The translations under genes were made by a program, and so were the position numbers. From Steroidobacteraceae bacterium (GTDB taxonomy: Bacteria > Pseudomonadota > Gammaproteobacteria > Steroidobacterales > Steroidobacteraceae), in the NCBI GenBank assembly GCA_019187495.1, contig JABAQN010000022.1, positions 105,842 through 169,841 on the forward strand: a stretch of DNA of 64,000 nt. Reading direction: 5' to 3'. Below the pieces are notes generated by a model. That model did no database searches. It saw only the letters and a program-made list of their open reading frames with translations, and was not told where the DNA came from. Of the stretch, positions 8,212 to 16,490 are shown piece after piece; within the stretch, counting starts at the first letter, position 1; each line of letters starts with the position of its first letter.

Positions 8212-9810
8212 ATGCCCCATAAACTAGTCGTATTCACGGATAACCCGACGTATTCGGTTCGAAAAGGCATTGCCGAAATCAATCGTCGTTTTCCGAACAT
8301 GGCCTGGCTGATTCTTCTGCACTCGCCCAACCGGAGTGTCCTGCAATTGCTCCGAAGTCAATGGCGGAACCTGCGACGTAACGGTTTTAGATGGATTCCC
8401 TATCAGGTCGCCGACATTGCGCGACGTTTCAGTGCACGTCCGGAGATGGACGAGAACCATAGCACCGTCGGCCACCGAAATTCGCTATCTGCATTGCGAT
8501 CACTTGCCAACATTCGTTTTGAACAAGTGAACGACTTGCACGCAGACAGTACACTGGAGATGGTGAAGGCCTTCTCACCTGATCTTGGCCTTTCGCTCGC
8601 AGCTCCGATACTGCGTCGCCCCCTGTTTTCGATTCCACGCCTGGGCACACTAAACCTGCACAAAGGAAAGCTTCCGGATTACCGTGGAATGCCGCCCGCA
8701 TTCTGGGAGCTGTGGAACGACGAAGCTTCCGTCGGCTGCAGCGTACATTGGGTAGACGATAAGTTGGATACCGGGAGGGTCATTAAGCAGTCTGCTCTTG
8801 AGCGCGAGAGGTTTTCGACGCTGCGTGGACTGCAATTGGCTCTCGACGAATTGGGAGTCACACTCACGCGTGACGCCGTTGGAGACATTCTCGAGGGAAG
8901 GGCCAAGTCTATAGATCAGCCGCCCGGCGGCACAACATATCGCAAGCCGACCCTGACACAAATAGCCGAGCTCGATCGCAAGATCCGGCGCCAACAACCA
9001 GTGGCATCGTGCGCCACCGTCAGGCAGTTCATGAAGAACACCGCCAGCACGCTCGCATTCTTCGCGTGGCGTACCGGTCTGCACCGGCTAGTAGCGCCCC
9101 GGGTCACGGTCATTCTCTATCACCGGGTGAGCGATGCGGCGCGCGATAATCTGACCGTGGGAATCGAGCAATTCGATCGTCACATGGCGATGCTCGCGAA
9201 ATACTGCCAGGTCGTTTCCGTCGACGAGATCATTTCCTATCGTGTCGTCCCGAGGACGACTAAACCACTCGTCTGCGTGACATTCGACGACGGCTACCTC
9301 GACAACTACTTGAACGCCGTGCCAATCATGGTTCGACATCGAGTTCCCGGCGCTTTTTTCGTGTCCACCGGAATTATCGACAGGGCTGGTAGGTTTCCGC
9401 ACGACGTGCAGCGCGGCAACCCTGCGCTGCCGGTCATGAGCTGGCAACAGCTGCGGGATATAAGGGAACAGGGCTTTACCATCGGATCCCACTCCGTCAA
9501 TCACATCGATTGCGCAGCCGAGCCGGAGGAAACGGTCTGGAACGAGTTGGTTCAGTCGGCGGAAGATCTGCGGCGCGAGGTCGGTCTGACAGACGTGATC
9601 TTCGCATATCCATACGGAGGGCCTCAGCACATGACTCCCGAGAGACTGAGTCTCGTCAAGAACGCCGGCTACGTGGCTTGCCTCTCTGCTTACGGCGGCG
9701 CGAACGTCGGCTCGGTCGATTCGTTCAACGTGCTTCGGCGCGGAATCAACTGGGAGTTCTCCGATCAATCCTTCCTGTTCGCATGCCTCGGATTGACTCG
9801 AGCACGATGA
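8212..9810 (+). CDS. Formyltransferase / polysaccharide deacetylase fusion protein
   Basis: A 532-residue two-domain protein. Residues about 110-265 resemble formyltransferases acting on N10-formyl-tetrahydrofolate: the active-site signature NLHKGKLPDYRG has Asn148 and His150, and a later LDTGRV supplies the Asp. Residues about 290-530 form a NodB-like polysaccharide deacetylase, with ILYHRVS, TFDDGY (Asp359-Asp360), SHSVNH for metal binding and FAYPYGG. No export signal is apparent, so both activities would be cytoplasmic, acting on a nucleotide-linked or lipid-linked sugar. An attractive model is removal of an N-acetyl group followed by N-formylation. It overlaps the next glycosyltransferase by 4 nt. 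The ATG at 8212 follows a 132-nt gap; an in-frame start further in cannot be excluded. Confidence 0.8.
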   Translation: MPHKLVVFTDNPTYSVRKGIAEINRRFPNMAWLILLHSPNRSVLQLLRSQWRNLRRNGFRWIPYQVADIARRFSARPEMDENHSTVGHRNSLSALRSLANIRFEQVNDLHADSTLEMVKAFSPDLGLSLAAPILRRPLFSIPRLGTLNLHKGKLPDYRGMPPAFWELWNDEASVGCSVHWVDDKLDTGRVIKQSALERERFSTLRGLQLALDELGVTLTRDAVGDILEGRAKSIDQPPGGTTYRKPTLTQIAELDRKIRRQQPVASCATVRQFMKNTASTLAFFAWRTGLHRLVAPRVTVILYHRVSDAARDNLTVGIEQFDRHMAMLAKYCQVVSVDEIISYRVVPRTTKPLVCVTFDDGYLDNYLNAVPIMVRHRVPGAFFVSTGIIDRAGRFPHDVQRGNPALPVMSWQQLRDIREQGFTIGSHSVNHIDCAAEPEETVWNELVQSAEDLRREVGLTDVIFAYPYGGPQHMTPERLSLVKNAGYVACLSAYGGANVGSVDSFNVLRRGINWEFSDQSFLFACLGLTRAR

Positions 9811-10940
9811 GCCCGCCACTCGTGCTCCACGTCATTCACCATTTGGTGATCGGCGGCTTGGAGAACGGTCTGGTCAATCTCATCAACCGCATGCCGCCGT
9901 CGCATTTCCGCCATGCGGTTGCCTGCATCGAGGATTATTCGGACTTTCGGAACCGATTGACGCGACCGGACGTCGAAGTAATTGCGTTGCACCGTTCGGT
10001 GATCGGCATCTGGGAGCTGCGCCGACAGCTATTCAAGCTGTGTCGTCGGCTGCGGCCGACGATCGTCCATTCGAGAAACATTTCTGGTCTCGATGCCGTG
10101 TTGCCTGCGTTCCTGGCGCGCGTGCCGTACTACATTCATGGCGAACATGGTTGGAGCACCGACGATCTGGGCGGTCGCGGCATGAAAGCCGCGTTCCTGC
10201 GTCGCGTTCATTCTCCGTTCGTCGATCGGTATATCACGGTGTCGAGGCATATCGAGCATTATCTGAAGGCGCGTGTGGGTATCGCCGATTCGCGAATCAC
10301 GCAGATCTACAACGGGGTGGACACCGATCGATTCATGCCGGCCCTTGCGCGAACACGCCAGATTTTGCCCCAGGGTTTTGCGGATGCCAGCATGGTGGTG
10401 ATCGGTACCGTTGGCAGAATTCAGCGCATCAAGGATCAGGAAACGTTGATCCGCGCGTTCGCGGCCCTCTCGCACGAGCCCGCATTCGCGAATCGGGCAA
10501 GGCTCGCGATCGTCGGCGACGGTCCGTTGCTCGGACATTTGCGCGAGCTTGTCGCTTCGCTCGGAATCGCACCGAACGTTTGGTTTCCGGGCGCCGCAAC
10601 CAACGTACCGGATATCATGCGCACGTTGGATGTGTTCGTTCTCCCGTCGCTGCTCGAGGGGATTTCCAACACAATCCTCGAGGCGATGGCGACCGGACTG
10701 CCCGTTCTCGCGACGGCCGTCGGCGGCAACCCGGAACTGGTGCAGGAAGGCCGCACAGGCCGGCTATTTCAACCTCGCGACATTGGAACTCTGGCAAAGC
10801 TGCTCGGCGACTACGTCGCCGATTCGACTCTGCGCCAGAACCACGCACGCAATGCGCGCGCTGTCGCCGTCGAGCAGTTCGGCTTGAACACGATGGTCAG
10901 AAGGTACGAAGCCGTCTACAGGGAAGCTCCGCGCAGGTAG
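9807..10940 (+). CDS. GT4 glycosyltransferase, TIGR03088-type XrtA-associated (intact copy)
   Basis: A 377-residue GT-B fold glycosyltransferase. The N-terminal domain begins with HVIHHLVIGGLENGLVNLIN, followed by VHSRNISGLDAVLPAF and HGEHGWSTDDL; the C-terminal domain has IGTVGRIQRIKDQETLIRAF, the nucleotide-binding region VGDGPLLGHLREL and the Glu-containing EGISNTILEAMATGLPVLAT, with the EX7E motif intact. The ATG overlaps the fusion gene's stop (ATGA), so I start it there. It should add a sugar to the lipid-linked exopolysaccharide intermediate at the cytoplasmic face. A damaged copy of the same family is at 19560-20428, so this one probably supplies the function. Confidence 0.85.
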   Translation: MSPPLVLHVIHHLVIGGLENGLVNLINRMPPSHFRHAVACIEDYSDFRNRLTRPDVEVIALHRSVIGIWELRRQLFKLCRRLRPTIVHSRNISGLDAVLPAFLARVPYYIHGEHGWSTDDLGGRGMKAAFLRRVHSPFVDRYITVSRHIEHYLKARVGIADSRITQIYNGVDTDRFMPALARTRQILPQGFADASMVVIGTVGRIQRIKDQETLIRAFAALSHEPAFANRARLAIVGDGPLLGHLRELVASLGIAPNVWFPGAATNVPDIMRTLDVFVLPSLLEGISNTILEAMATGLPVLATAVGGNPELVQEGRTGRLFQPRDIGTLAKLLGDYVADSTLRQNHARNARAVAVEQFGLNTMVRRYEAVYREAPRR

Positions 10941-11159
10941 CGTCGCCACGCCCGGGTACGGGGAGCCTGGAGCAGATATTGTCGGAAGAGCACGGGAAGT
11001 ATCCGTTTGGAACGAAATACCAGCGAGCACTCCTGCTCAAGCAGCGAGCGAATCCGGGCAGGAGACCGCCTTGGTGTCATGGAGTGCGTCCTTCGCTTCA
11101 GGATCCGAGCGGTCGAACTGGTCCTGCGTTGCGTAGATGTGGAGGCGCTGTCCCACTAG

Positions 11160-12859
11160 CCTGCGCCATGCATGAAGAGATCGATTCTCGTGATCATGGA
11201 TCGGTGCCTTGCGAGGTTGAGGCGTGATATCGATGCAGGGCGATGATTGTGTCATCGGTTGCGGTCGCGATCACCGATTTGTCACGGCGCGAGTCGGTTG
11301 GGGTGAGATTTCGGCGACGGGTGTTCGACGTGGCCCTCGTCGGTCACGGTACACGGCGGTGAGCGTCAGTCCGACGGCGCTACGCGGGCGCGGCGCCGAG
11401 GCTTCTGGCGATGATCTGCCAGTCGTGGCGGTGAGCGGCGGTGGCGGGCAGGTGCAGTACGATGCGCCGCACCGAGGATTCGACCCAGGCGCCGAGCTTG
11501 CAGAGGTGCTCGCGCAGGGTGCTGACCTGGGCGCGGCGCAAGGCGGTCCGCGCGGCGCGCAGGCGCAATTCCTGATACAGCGCGTAGGCGGCGGCGGTCA
11601 GGAGTCCGCGCAGCTGATTGGCGAGGAAGCGAGTGCAACTGGTGCGATCGATCTCGAGCCCGTGGTGCAGCTCTTTTATCCTGTTCTCGACATCCCCGCG
11701 GGCGCAGTAGATCGCCTCGTACAGATGCTGGGGCGAGTGCTTCAAGTTGGTCACCACGAAGCGCGGGTTGTCCTTGGGCTCGCGGCCGGGATGGCGCACG
11801 ACTTCGGCCTTGATGATCACCCGCCGACGCTCGGGCCAGGTACCGGCCGCGTAGCGGCACTCGCCGTAGAGGTGCGCGGTCTGCCCCGATTCGCGCGACA
11901 GCCGTCGGGCGCTGCCCATCAGCCGCGCCGCGCGGCGCTTGAGGACCTTGTTTTTGGCCATCGCCACCACGTACTCGAGGGCCTCGCGCTCGAGGAACGC
12001 GAAGATCTCGGGCGTGGCGTAACCGCCATCGAGCCGCACCCGCAGCCGCGCCCGCGGGAACGCGGTGCGCAACCGCGGCAGCAGCCGCGACAGGATCCCG
12101 AGTGCACCGACCGCGGCAGCGACATTGCCGGGACGCAGCACGTAGGCGAACAGGTACTGCTCGGGCTCGTCGTTGAAGGTGAGGAACCCGGCCACCGGCA
12201 GGTAGCACCAGCTGTCGTAGTGGCCGTTGAAGAACGTGAGCTGCTGCGCGCCGTGCGTCGGATCGTCGGTGGGATCGAGATCGATCGTGATCCGCTTGAC
12301 CTTACGCTTGAGGCGCCGACGGTGTCGCTCGATCACCGCGTCGGCCAGGGCGATCCCCATCCGATACAGGTCCGCTCGCCGCACCGCGTTCTCGAACCGC
12401 GACAAGGTCGGCTGCGAGGCAAGCTCCTCGTCACCGACCGGATCGCGACCACCGAGCAGCTTCTGGATCGGGTCGGCTGCCAGGCGGCTCGCGTCATTGC
12501 CATCCGGATAGCCGCAGGCGATTGCGTACAGACGCTGGCGCAGCAGATCACCGATGGCGTGGCGGATCTTGCCGCACTGGCGCCGATCCTCGATGCCGCC
12601 GATCAATGCCTCCGTGAGGCCGACCCGCCGGTCACACGCCTGCAGCAGAATCGCTCCGCCGTCGGAGCTGGCGTGCCGTTGGTCAAACTTCGCCACCACC
12701 GGCTTGTCGCCCAAATCTGAAAACAGGACAGACTGTCGTGTGCTATCGTTGTTCACGCAAAAGCCTCTTGAGTGCCGAAAAGCCTTGTTGCAAAGCTTTT
12801 TTAGCACAATGGAGGCTTTTGTTTCTCAGTACCTCACACCGCTTCGCGCATAAAGCAGG
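11160..12859 (-). mobile_element. IS1380-family insertion sequence, complete, 1700 bp
   Basis: The element is bounded by imperfect terminal inverted repeats: the left end reads CCTGCGCCATGCATGAAG and the right end, read inward, CCTGCTTTATGCGCGAAG, agreeing at 15 of the first 23 positions. Both ends are flanked by the 4-bp direct repeat CTAG (11156-11159 and 12860-12863), the expected target-site duplication. It encodes a single full-length transposase on the minus strand. Size, ends and transposase type all agree with the IS1380 family. Because the ends and the gene look intact, insertion may be recent. It sits just downstream of the intact TIGR03088 glycosyltransferase gene. Confidence 0.92.
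11380..12807 (-). CDS. IS1380-family DDE transposase
   Basis: A 475-residue transposase that cuts and moves the surrounding element. Family landmarks are visible: the N-terminal FDQRHASSDGGAILL segment, the ITIDLDPTDDPTHG region (first catalytic Asp), RLDGGYATPEIFAFLE (second Asp) and YCARGDVENRIKELHHGLEIDRTS (catalytic Glu with the Arg and following residues). The ATG at 12807 is 52 nt from the right end; a GTG about 17 residues downstream (before NNDSTRQSVLF) could be the true start. The gene looks intact, without frameshift or internal stop. Nothing else is encoded in the element; roughly 220 nt between the stop and left end are noncoding. Confidence 0.92.
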   Translation of the reverse strand: MLKKLCNKAFRHSRGFCVNNDSTRQSVLFSDLGDKPVVAKFDQRHASSDGGAILLQACDRRVGLTEALIGGIEDRRQCGKIRHAIGDLLRQRLYAIACGYPDGNDASRLAADPIQKLLGGRDPVGDEELASQPTLSRFENAVRRADLYRMGIALADAVIERHRRRLKRKVKRITIDLDPTDDPTHGAQQLTFFNGHYDSWCYLPVAGFLTFNDEPEQYLFAYVLRPGNVAAAVGALGILSRLLPRLRTAFPRARLRVRLDGGYATPEIFAFLEREALEYVVAMAKNKVLKRRAARLMGSARRLSRESGQTAHLYGECRYAAGTWPERRRVIIKAEVVRHPGREPKDNPRFVVTNLKHSPQHLYEAIYCARGDVENRIKELHHGLEIDRTSCTRFLANQLRGLLTAAAYALYQELRLRAARTALRRAQVSTLREHLCKLGAWVESSVRRIVLHLPATAAHRHDWQIIARSLGAAPA

Positions 12860-12948
12860 CTAGCATCGGTTGCGTACCCGTCGCCGGCTCTCGCGTAACG
12901 TAATGTGGTTTCGCGCACGGTCCGTGGATTCCTGATCCACGCTGCCCG

Positions 12949-14133
12949 TCAGGCTGTCGGGCAGGGGATGAACTGCTTCGAGAAAATGACCTGATCGTAG
13001 TCGAAATCGAATGCCGTGGTCGTGAACGTCGACCCGTTATGATAGATCGCGAGAATCAGTGCATTCCAACCCGGCAGACCCGGCGCACCCACGCTATTCG
13101 ATCCTCCGTCAAAGTGCCCCGTATAGAGTGTGTCCCATATCTTGGTGTAGCTCGTCTCGCCCTGATGCGCCGCCCAGACCTCGATGCGCGTGCGGTTGCT
13201 GCCGGTGCCGCCGTTCGTGCCCGGCGTGACGTGGTATAGCAGCGTATCCCACCCTCCCGAGTATCGCCATGCGACGTTCAGGTTGGAGATGGTGACGGAC
13301 TCGTTGTCTTGCGAGCCGCCGAATGGGTTGTAATTGTATCCGCCATACATGCGATGGCGACCGTACTTGCCGACGACATCCTCGCCTGCGGCCTGACCGT
13401 AGGTCACTATTTCCTGTGCCGTGTACGAGCTGTTCGTGGTCGTGAACCAGACATTCTTACCGGTGATATAACTGTAGTTACCCGAATCTGGCGGCGGCCC
13501 CGGCCGCTGCGCGCGTCGCACGCGGACCTGCAGCCAGAAATCGTGCCCCTGAAACTTGCCGGAATACGACGCCTGATGCGCCGGATGCATGTACCAGCCC
13601 GGGTTAGATTCATTACCCCAGTTGTAAAGCACGCTACCATTCTGTGTCGCGACGAATGCGACGGGTGCTATCGTGCCGCTCGCGCCCGGATCATCTACCC
13701 CGCGACCGTTGCCCGCACCTGTCAGCGGATTGAACGGTCGATGCCAATAAGATCCACCGCGACCAGACGCATTACCGAGCGGATACGCGAGCCGCATGAA
13801 CCCACCGCCGTCCGCGCCACCGCTCGCCTGATGCGTGACGTACTGACCACCAGGCCCAAGTCCGCCAGGATCGTTTCCCGGACCATTGGTCCAGCGGAAC
13901 TGGTTGACCTCGGCCGCCGAATCAAAGTTGTGATGCCAGACGACACCCGCGCCGGCGATGCGCGCAGCCCAATCCGCCGCCACCGATTCGTTCGCACAGG
14001 TTGTGGACGCGGTAGTGCCACCACCAGCGCTGACGCCGGGTGGAGGGCAGGGCTTTGATTGCCCGAAGCCCACGACGGGAATCGCCGCTCCCGCCATCGT
14101 GGCGGTGCTCACCAGGAAGTCTCTTCGCTTCAT
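12949..14133 (-). CDS. Tat-exported concanavalin-like protein with CPPPxVSAG leader
   Basis: A 394-residue protein beginning MKRRDFLVS, a twin-arginine signal, preceded by AGGAG at 8 nt. After the signal comes SKPCPPPGVSAGGG and a second Cys exactly 17 residues after the first, matching the leader of the protein at 1752-2948. The mature domain begins VVWHHNFDSAAEVNQFRW and is rich in Gly, Asn, Tyr and Trp with repeated beta-strand patterns (ITGKNVWFTTTNSSYTAQEIV and LILAIYHNGS); it resembles a jelly-roll/concanavalin fold, as in polysaccharide lyases or carbohydrate-binding proteins, but I cannot name the family. Its place among glycan genes suggests it acts on the secreted polysaccharide. 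A hairpin (CGTGGAT/ATCCACG, 12924-12942) lies just past its stop codon. Confidence 0.65.
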   Translation of the reverse strand: MKRRDFLVSTATMAGAAIPVVGFGQSKPCPPPGVSAGGGTTASTTCANESVAADWAARIAGAGVVWHHNFDSAAEVNQFRWTNGPGNDPGGLGPGGQYVTHQASGGADGGGFMRLAYPLGNASGRGGSYWHRPFNPLTGAGNGRGVDDPGASGTIAPVAFVATQNGSVLYNWGNESNPGWYMHPAHQASYSGKFQGHDFWLQVRVRRAQRPGPPPDSGNYSYITGKNVWFTTTNSSYTAQEIVTYGQAAGEDVVGKYGRHRMYGGYNYNPFGGSQDNESVTISNLNVAWRYSGGWDTLLYHVTPGTNGGTGSNRTRIEVWAAHQGETSYTKIWDTLYTGHFDGGSNSVGAPGLPGWNALILAIYHNGSTFTTTAFDFDYDQVIFSKQFIPCPTA

Positions 14134-14307
14134 CGATTTGCTCCTACACCGTCTTGCGCGGCCGCTGGCAAAGTAGAAGTTTCCTCCGTACCCGGCCATC
14201 CTTCAAAGCTAAACTGGCGCCTAAGTTAGTGAACCAGCCCACAAAATGCACGATGTCGCCAGAAGCACACAGTCTGGGGCCCGCCTCGGGACGCGTCACC
14301 CGCAGGA

Positions 14308-15273
14308 TCATCGGAGACGGTACCAGGAGGCAAGATATGAACGAGTGACCTGCCACGCGAGGCGGGAAGCGGGTGAATCGCAGAAGCTGACACGGGGCAG
14401 AGCGAAAGGATTCGACTCGCGGGTCGCACAACTCCATTCGGTCGAAACTGCAAGCTTGAACTTTGCCTCACGCGCAATGCGCATGTGGGCCGCGTGAAAA
14501 TCCCGCCCCGGCCGGCCGTTCGGATAGGCGAAGGAGGTCGGTCGCCTTCCTGTCGCACGCTCGAGCCAGTCGGCACCGTCGGCAATTTCGCCGCGGGCTT
14601 CATCCTCCGTCAGAGTCGCGAGGATCGGATGATTGACCGTGTGCCCGCCGACATCGATGCCGGCCCGTACAAGGCAATGCAGCTCGCACTCGTTCAGCAT
14701 CAACCTTGGCGGTGGCGCCGCGGCTACTCGTTGATACAACTCGCGCGCATCGTCCCAGCGCTGCTGTAGCGATCGGTACTTGAAGGCTTCAAGTAACTTG
14801 GTCACGAGCGGTGCTCGATCGGCCAACGGAGGCAAAGCTACGCTCCCGAGGCCTACCATCGACAGATCCATTGCTGCCGTGGCCTGCCGCATGGCCTCGA
14901 TCAGGAGATCGTTCCACATGATGCCGCTCTCGATCGCGCTCTGCACGACGAACACCGTCGCCGGCAGGCTGTATCGTCGCAACACCGGCGCTGCGACGTC
15001 GAGATTGTTACGATAGCCGTCGTCGAAGGTGATGCAGACCGCCGCCGCCGGCAACGTGCCTTCCTGTAGCCGCCGCGCCGCTTCGGGCAACGGCAGCACG
15101 GCGCAAAGCGTCGCCAGCACCTCCATCTGCGCGGTAAAGCGCTCCGCATCCGGCTCAGACGGCAGTAGCGGGTCGGGGCGTTCGAGCACACGGTGGTAGG
15201 TCAGAATCATTAGCCGTCCGCGCTCTCCACCCGGTGCTGCCAGGCGCAGTAACCGCCGTAGAAACGCATTCAT
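14308..15273 (-). CDS. Polysaccharide deacetylase
   Basis: A 321-residue NodB-type deacetylase without a clear signal peptide. Motifs: LTYHRVLE, ITFDDGY (two metal/catalytic Asp), GGHTVNHPIL (metal-binding His pair) and FAYPNGRPG. The ATG at 15273 overlaps the stop of the upstream glycosyltransferase (ATGA), which decides the start over an in-frame ATG at 15345. It is the last gene of a three-gene run with two GT4 enzymes. It should remove N- or O-acetyl groups from a sugar of the growing polymer or its precursor. A further deacetylase is at 25933 and a third is fused at 8212, pointing to heavy deacetylation of this polysaccharide. Confidence 0.85.
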   Translation of the reverse strand: MNAFLRRLLRLAAPGGERGRLMILTYHRVLERPDPLLPSEPDAERFTAQMEVLATLCAVLPLPEAARRLQEGTLPAAAVCITFDDGYRNNLDVAAPVLRRYSLPATVFVVQSAIESGIMWNDLLIEAMRQATAAMDLSMVGLGSVALPPLADRAPLVTKLLEAFKYRSLQQRWDDARELYQRVAAAPPPRLMLNECELHCLVRAGIDVGGHTVNHPILATLTEDEARGEIADGADWLERATGRRPTSFAYPNGRPGRDFHAAHMRIAREAKFKLAVSTEWSCATRESNPFALPRVSFCDSPASRLAWQVTRSYLASWYRLR

Positions 15274-16490
15274 GATCCGCGACCCCGGACGAGAGCGCCG
15301 AGACACGCACTCTCGAAACTGCGGGCAGCGACGATGTGGCCGCAATTATCCTCGACGAACTGGCGCGCAGCCACAGATATGGCGACGCGCCGCTCTCGGT
15401 CCGATAGAAGGGACACGACGGCATTGGCAATCGCTTCGGCGTCATCGGCAACGACGCAGTTGACTCCGCTCTCCACCGGCAAACCTTCAACGCCGATGGC
15501 CGTCGAAACGACGACCGGTCCCATTGCCATCGATTCGAATACCTTGAGGCGCGTGCCTCCCCCCACCTGCAGCGGCACAACCGATACGGCAGCCCCGCCG
15601 ACGATAGGCCGCACGTCGTCGACGAAGCCTGTGAACCGCCAATTCAACCCACGCCGCGTAGCCTCGGCGACCAACGCCGCCGGTGGCGCACGCCCAACGA
15701 CCGTCATGGTCGCGTCGGGCACCCGGGCCACGATAGTCGCCCACACTTCGTTCATGAAGTACCGCATGGCCCCCTGGTTCGCGAGCCAATCCATCGAGCC
15801 GCAGAACACGATGTCGGCATCCCGTGCCGGTGGCGAATAGCGGAAAAACTCCAAGTCGACGCCGGTTGGGATGACATGCACGTCGCGTATGCCGTACTCC
15901 TTCTCGAGCAGACGACTGTCTTCCCGTGAGACTGCCACGACCACGTCGAAAGCGCCGAGCGCCTGCGCCTCAAAGGCGCGCATCTTGCGGAGCTGATTGC
16001 GCCAGATGGCTCGCATCCACACATTCCGCGCCACCTCGAGATGGCGAGCGAAGATCTGCGCCTCGACGTTGTGCGTGAAGATGACCGACGGCACCTCGAT
16101 CTGCTGCGGAGCAAGAACCGCTCCATGCAGGAAATCGAACACGACGACATCGGGTTGCGCCCCGAGTGCATGGGTCACGGCCGCAGCAGCCACGTCCGAG
16201 CGGTCGACACGCACAGGCATCGGCAGTGCGTCAAACAAGTGCCACGCACGGCTCAACATGCCGCGCCAGCCGGCCGGCGATGCGGGCCAGAAGTCGAACT
16301 CGTCGCAGACCTGCTCGAGGTCCTCGCAATGCCGCGTGACGAGATCCGGCGTCGCGGGCGACAATAATCTTATGTGGAACGATCCGCCCTTCATGCCTCG
16401 CAGCACTTGAGTCGTGCGGATCTTGCCGCCGGAATCGACCGGAAACAGAAACCGCGGCGAGACGAAAAGCAGTATCCGCCGGCAGTTCAT
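15270..16490 (-). CDS. GT4 glycosyltransferase
   Basis: A 406-residue GT-B enzyme. N-terminal domain: ILLFVSPRFLFPVDSGGKIRTTQVLRGM, then FDFLHGAVLAPQQ and THNVEAQIF. C-terminal domain: GVDLEFFRYSPP, FCGSMDWLANQGAMRYFM, TVVGRAPP, and the donor-binding LQVGGGTRLKVFESMAMGPVVVST. The start ATG at 16490 overlaps the preceding gene's stop by 4 nt. It resembles the TIGR03087-type glycosyltransferase elsewhere in this locus but is shorter and diverged, so its sugar specificity is open. Catalysis should be cytoplasmic, extending a lipid-linked glycan. Confidence 0.85.
   Translation of the reverse strand: MNCRRILLFVSPRFLFPVDSGGKIRTTQVLRGMKGGSFHIRLLSPATPDLVTRHCEDLEQVCDEFDFWPASPAGWRGMLSRAWHLFDALPMPVRVDRSDVAAAAVTHALGAQPDVVVFDFLHGAVLAPQQIEVPSVIFTHNVEAQIFARHLEVARNVWMRAIWRNQLRKMRAFEAQALGAFDVVVAVSREDSRLLEKEYGIRDVHVIPTGVDLEFFRYSPPARDADIVFCGSMDWLANQGAMRYFMNEVWATIVARVPDATMTVVGRAPPAALVAEATRRGLNWRFTGFVDDVRPIVGGAAVSVVPLQVGGGTRLKVFESMAMGPVVVSTAIGVEGLPVESGVNCVVADDAEAIANAVVSLLSDRERRVAISVAARQFVEDNCGHIVAARSFESACLGALVRGRGS

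Noticed and set aside
11224..12720. Long plus-strand open frame over the transposase
   Set aside because: It is antisense to a clearly recognisable IS1380 transposase and has no recognisable motif.
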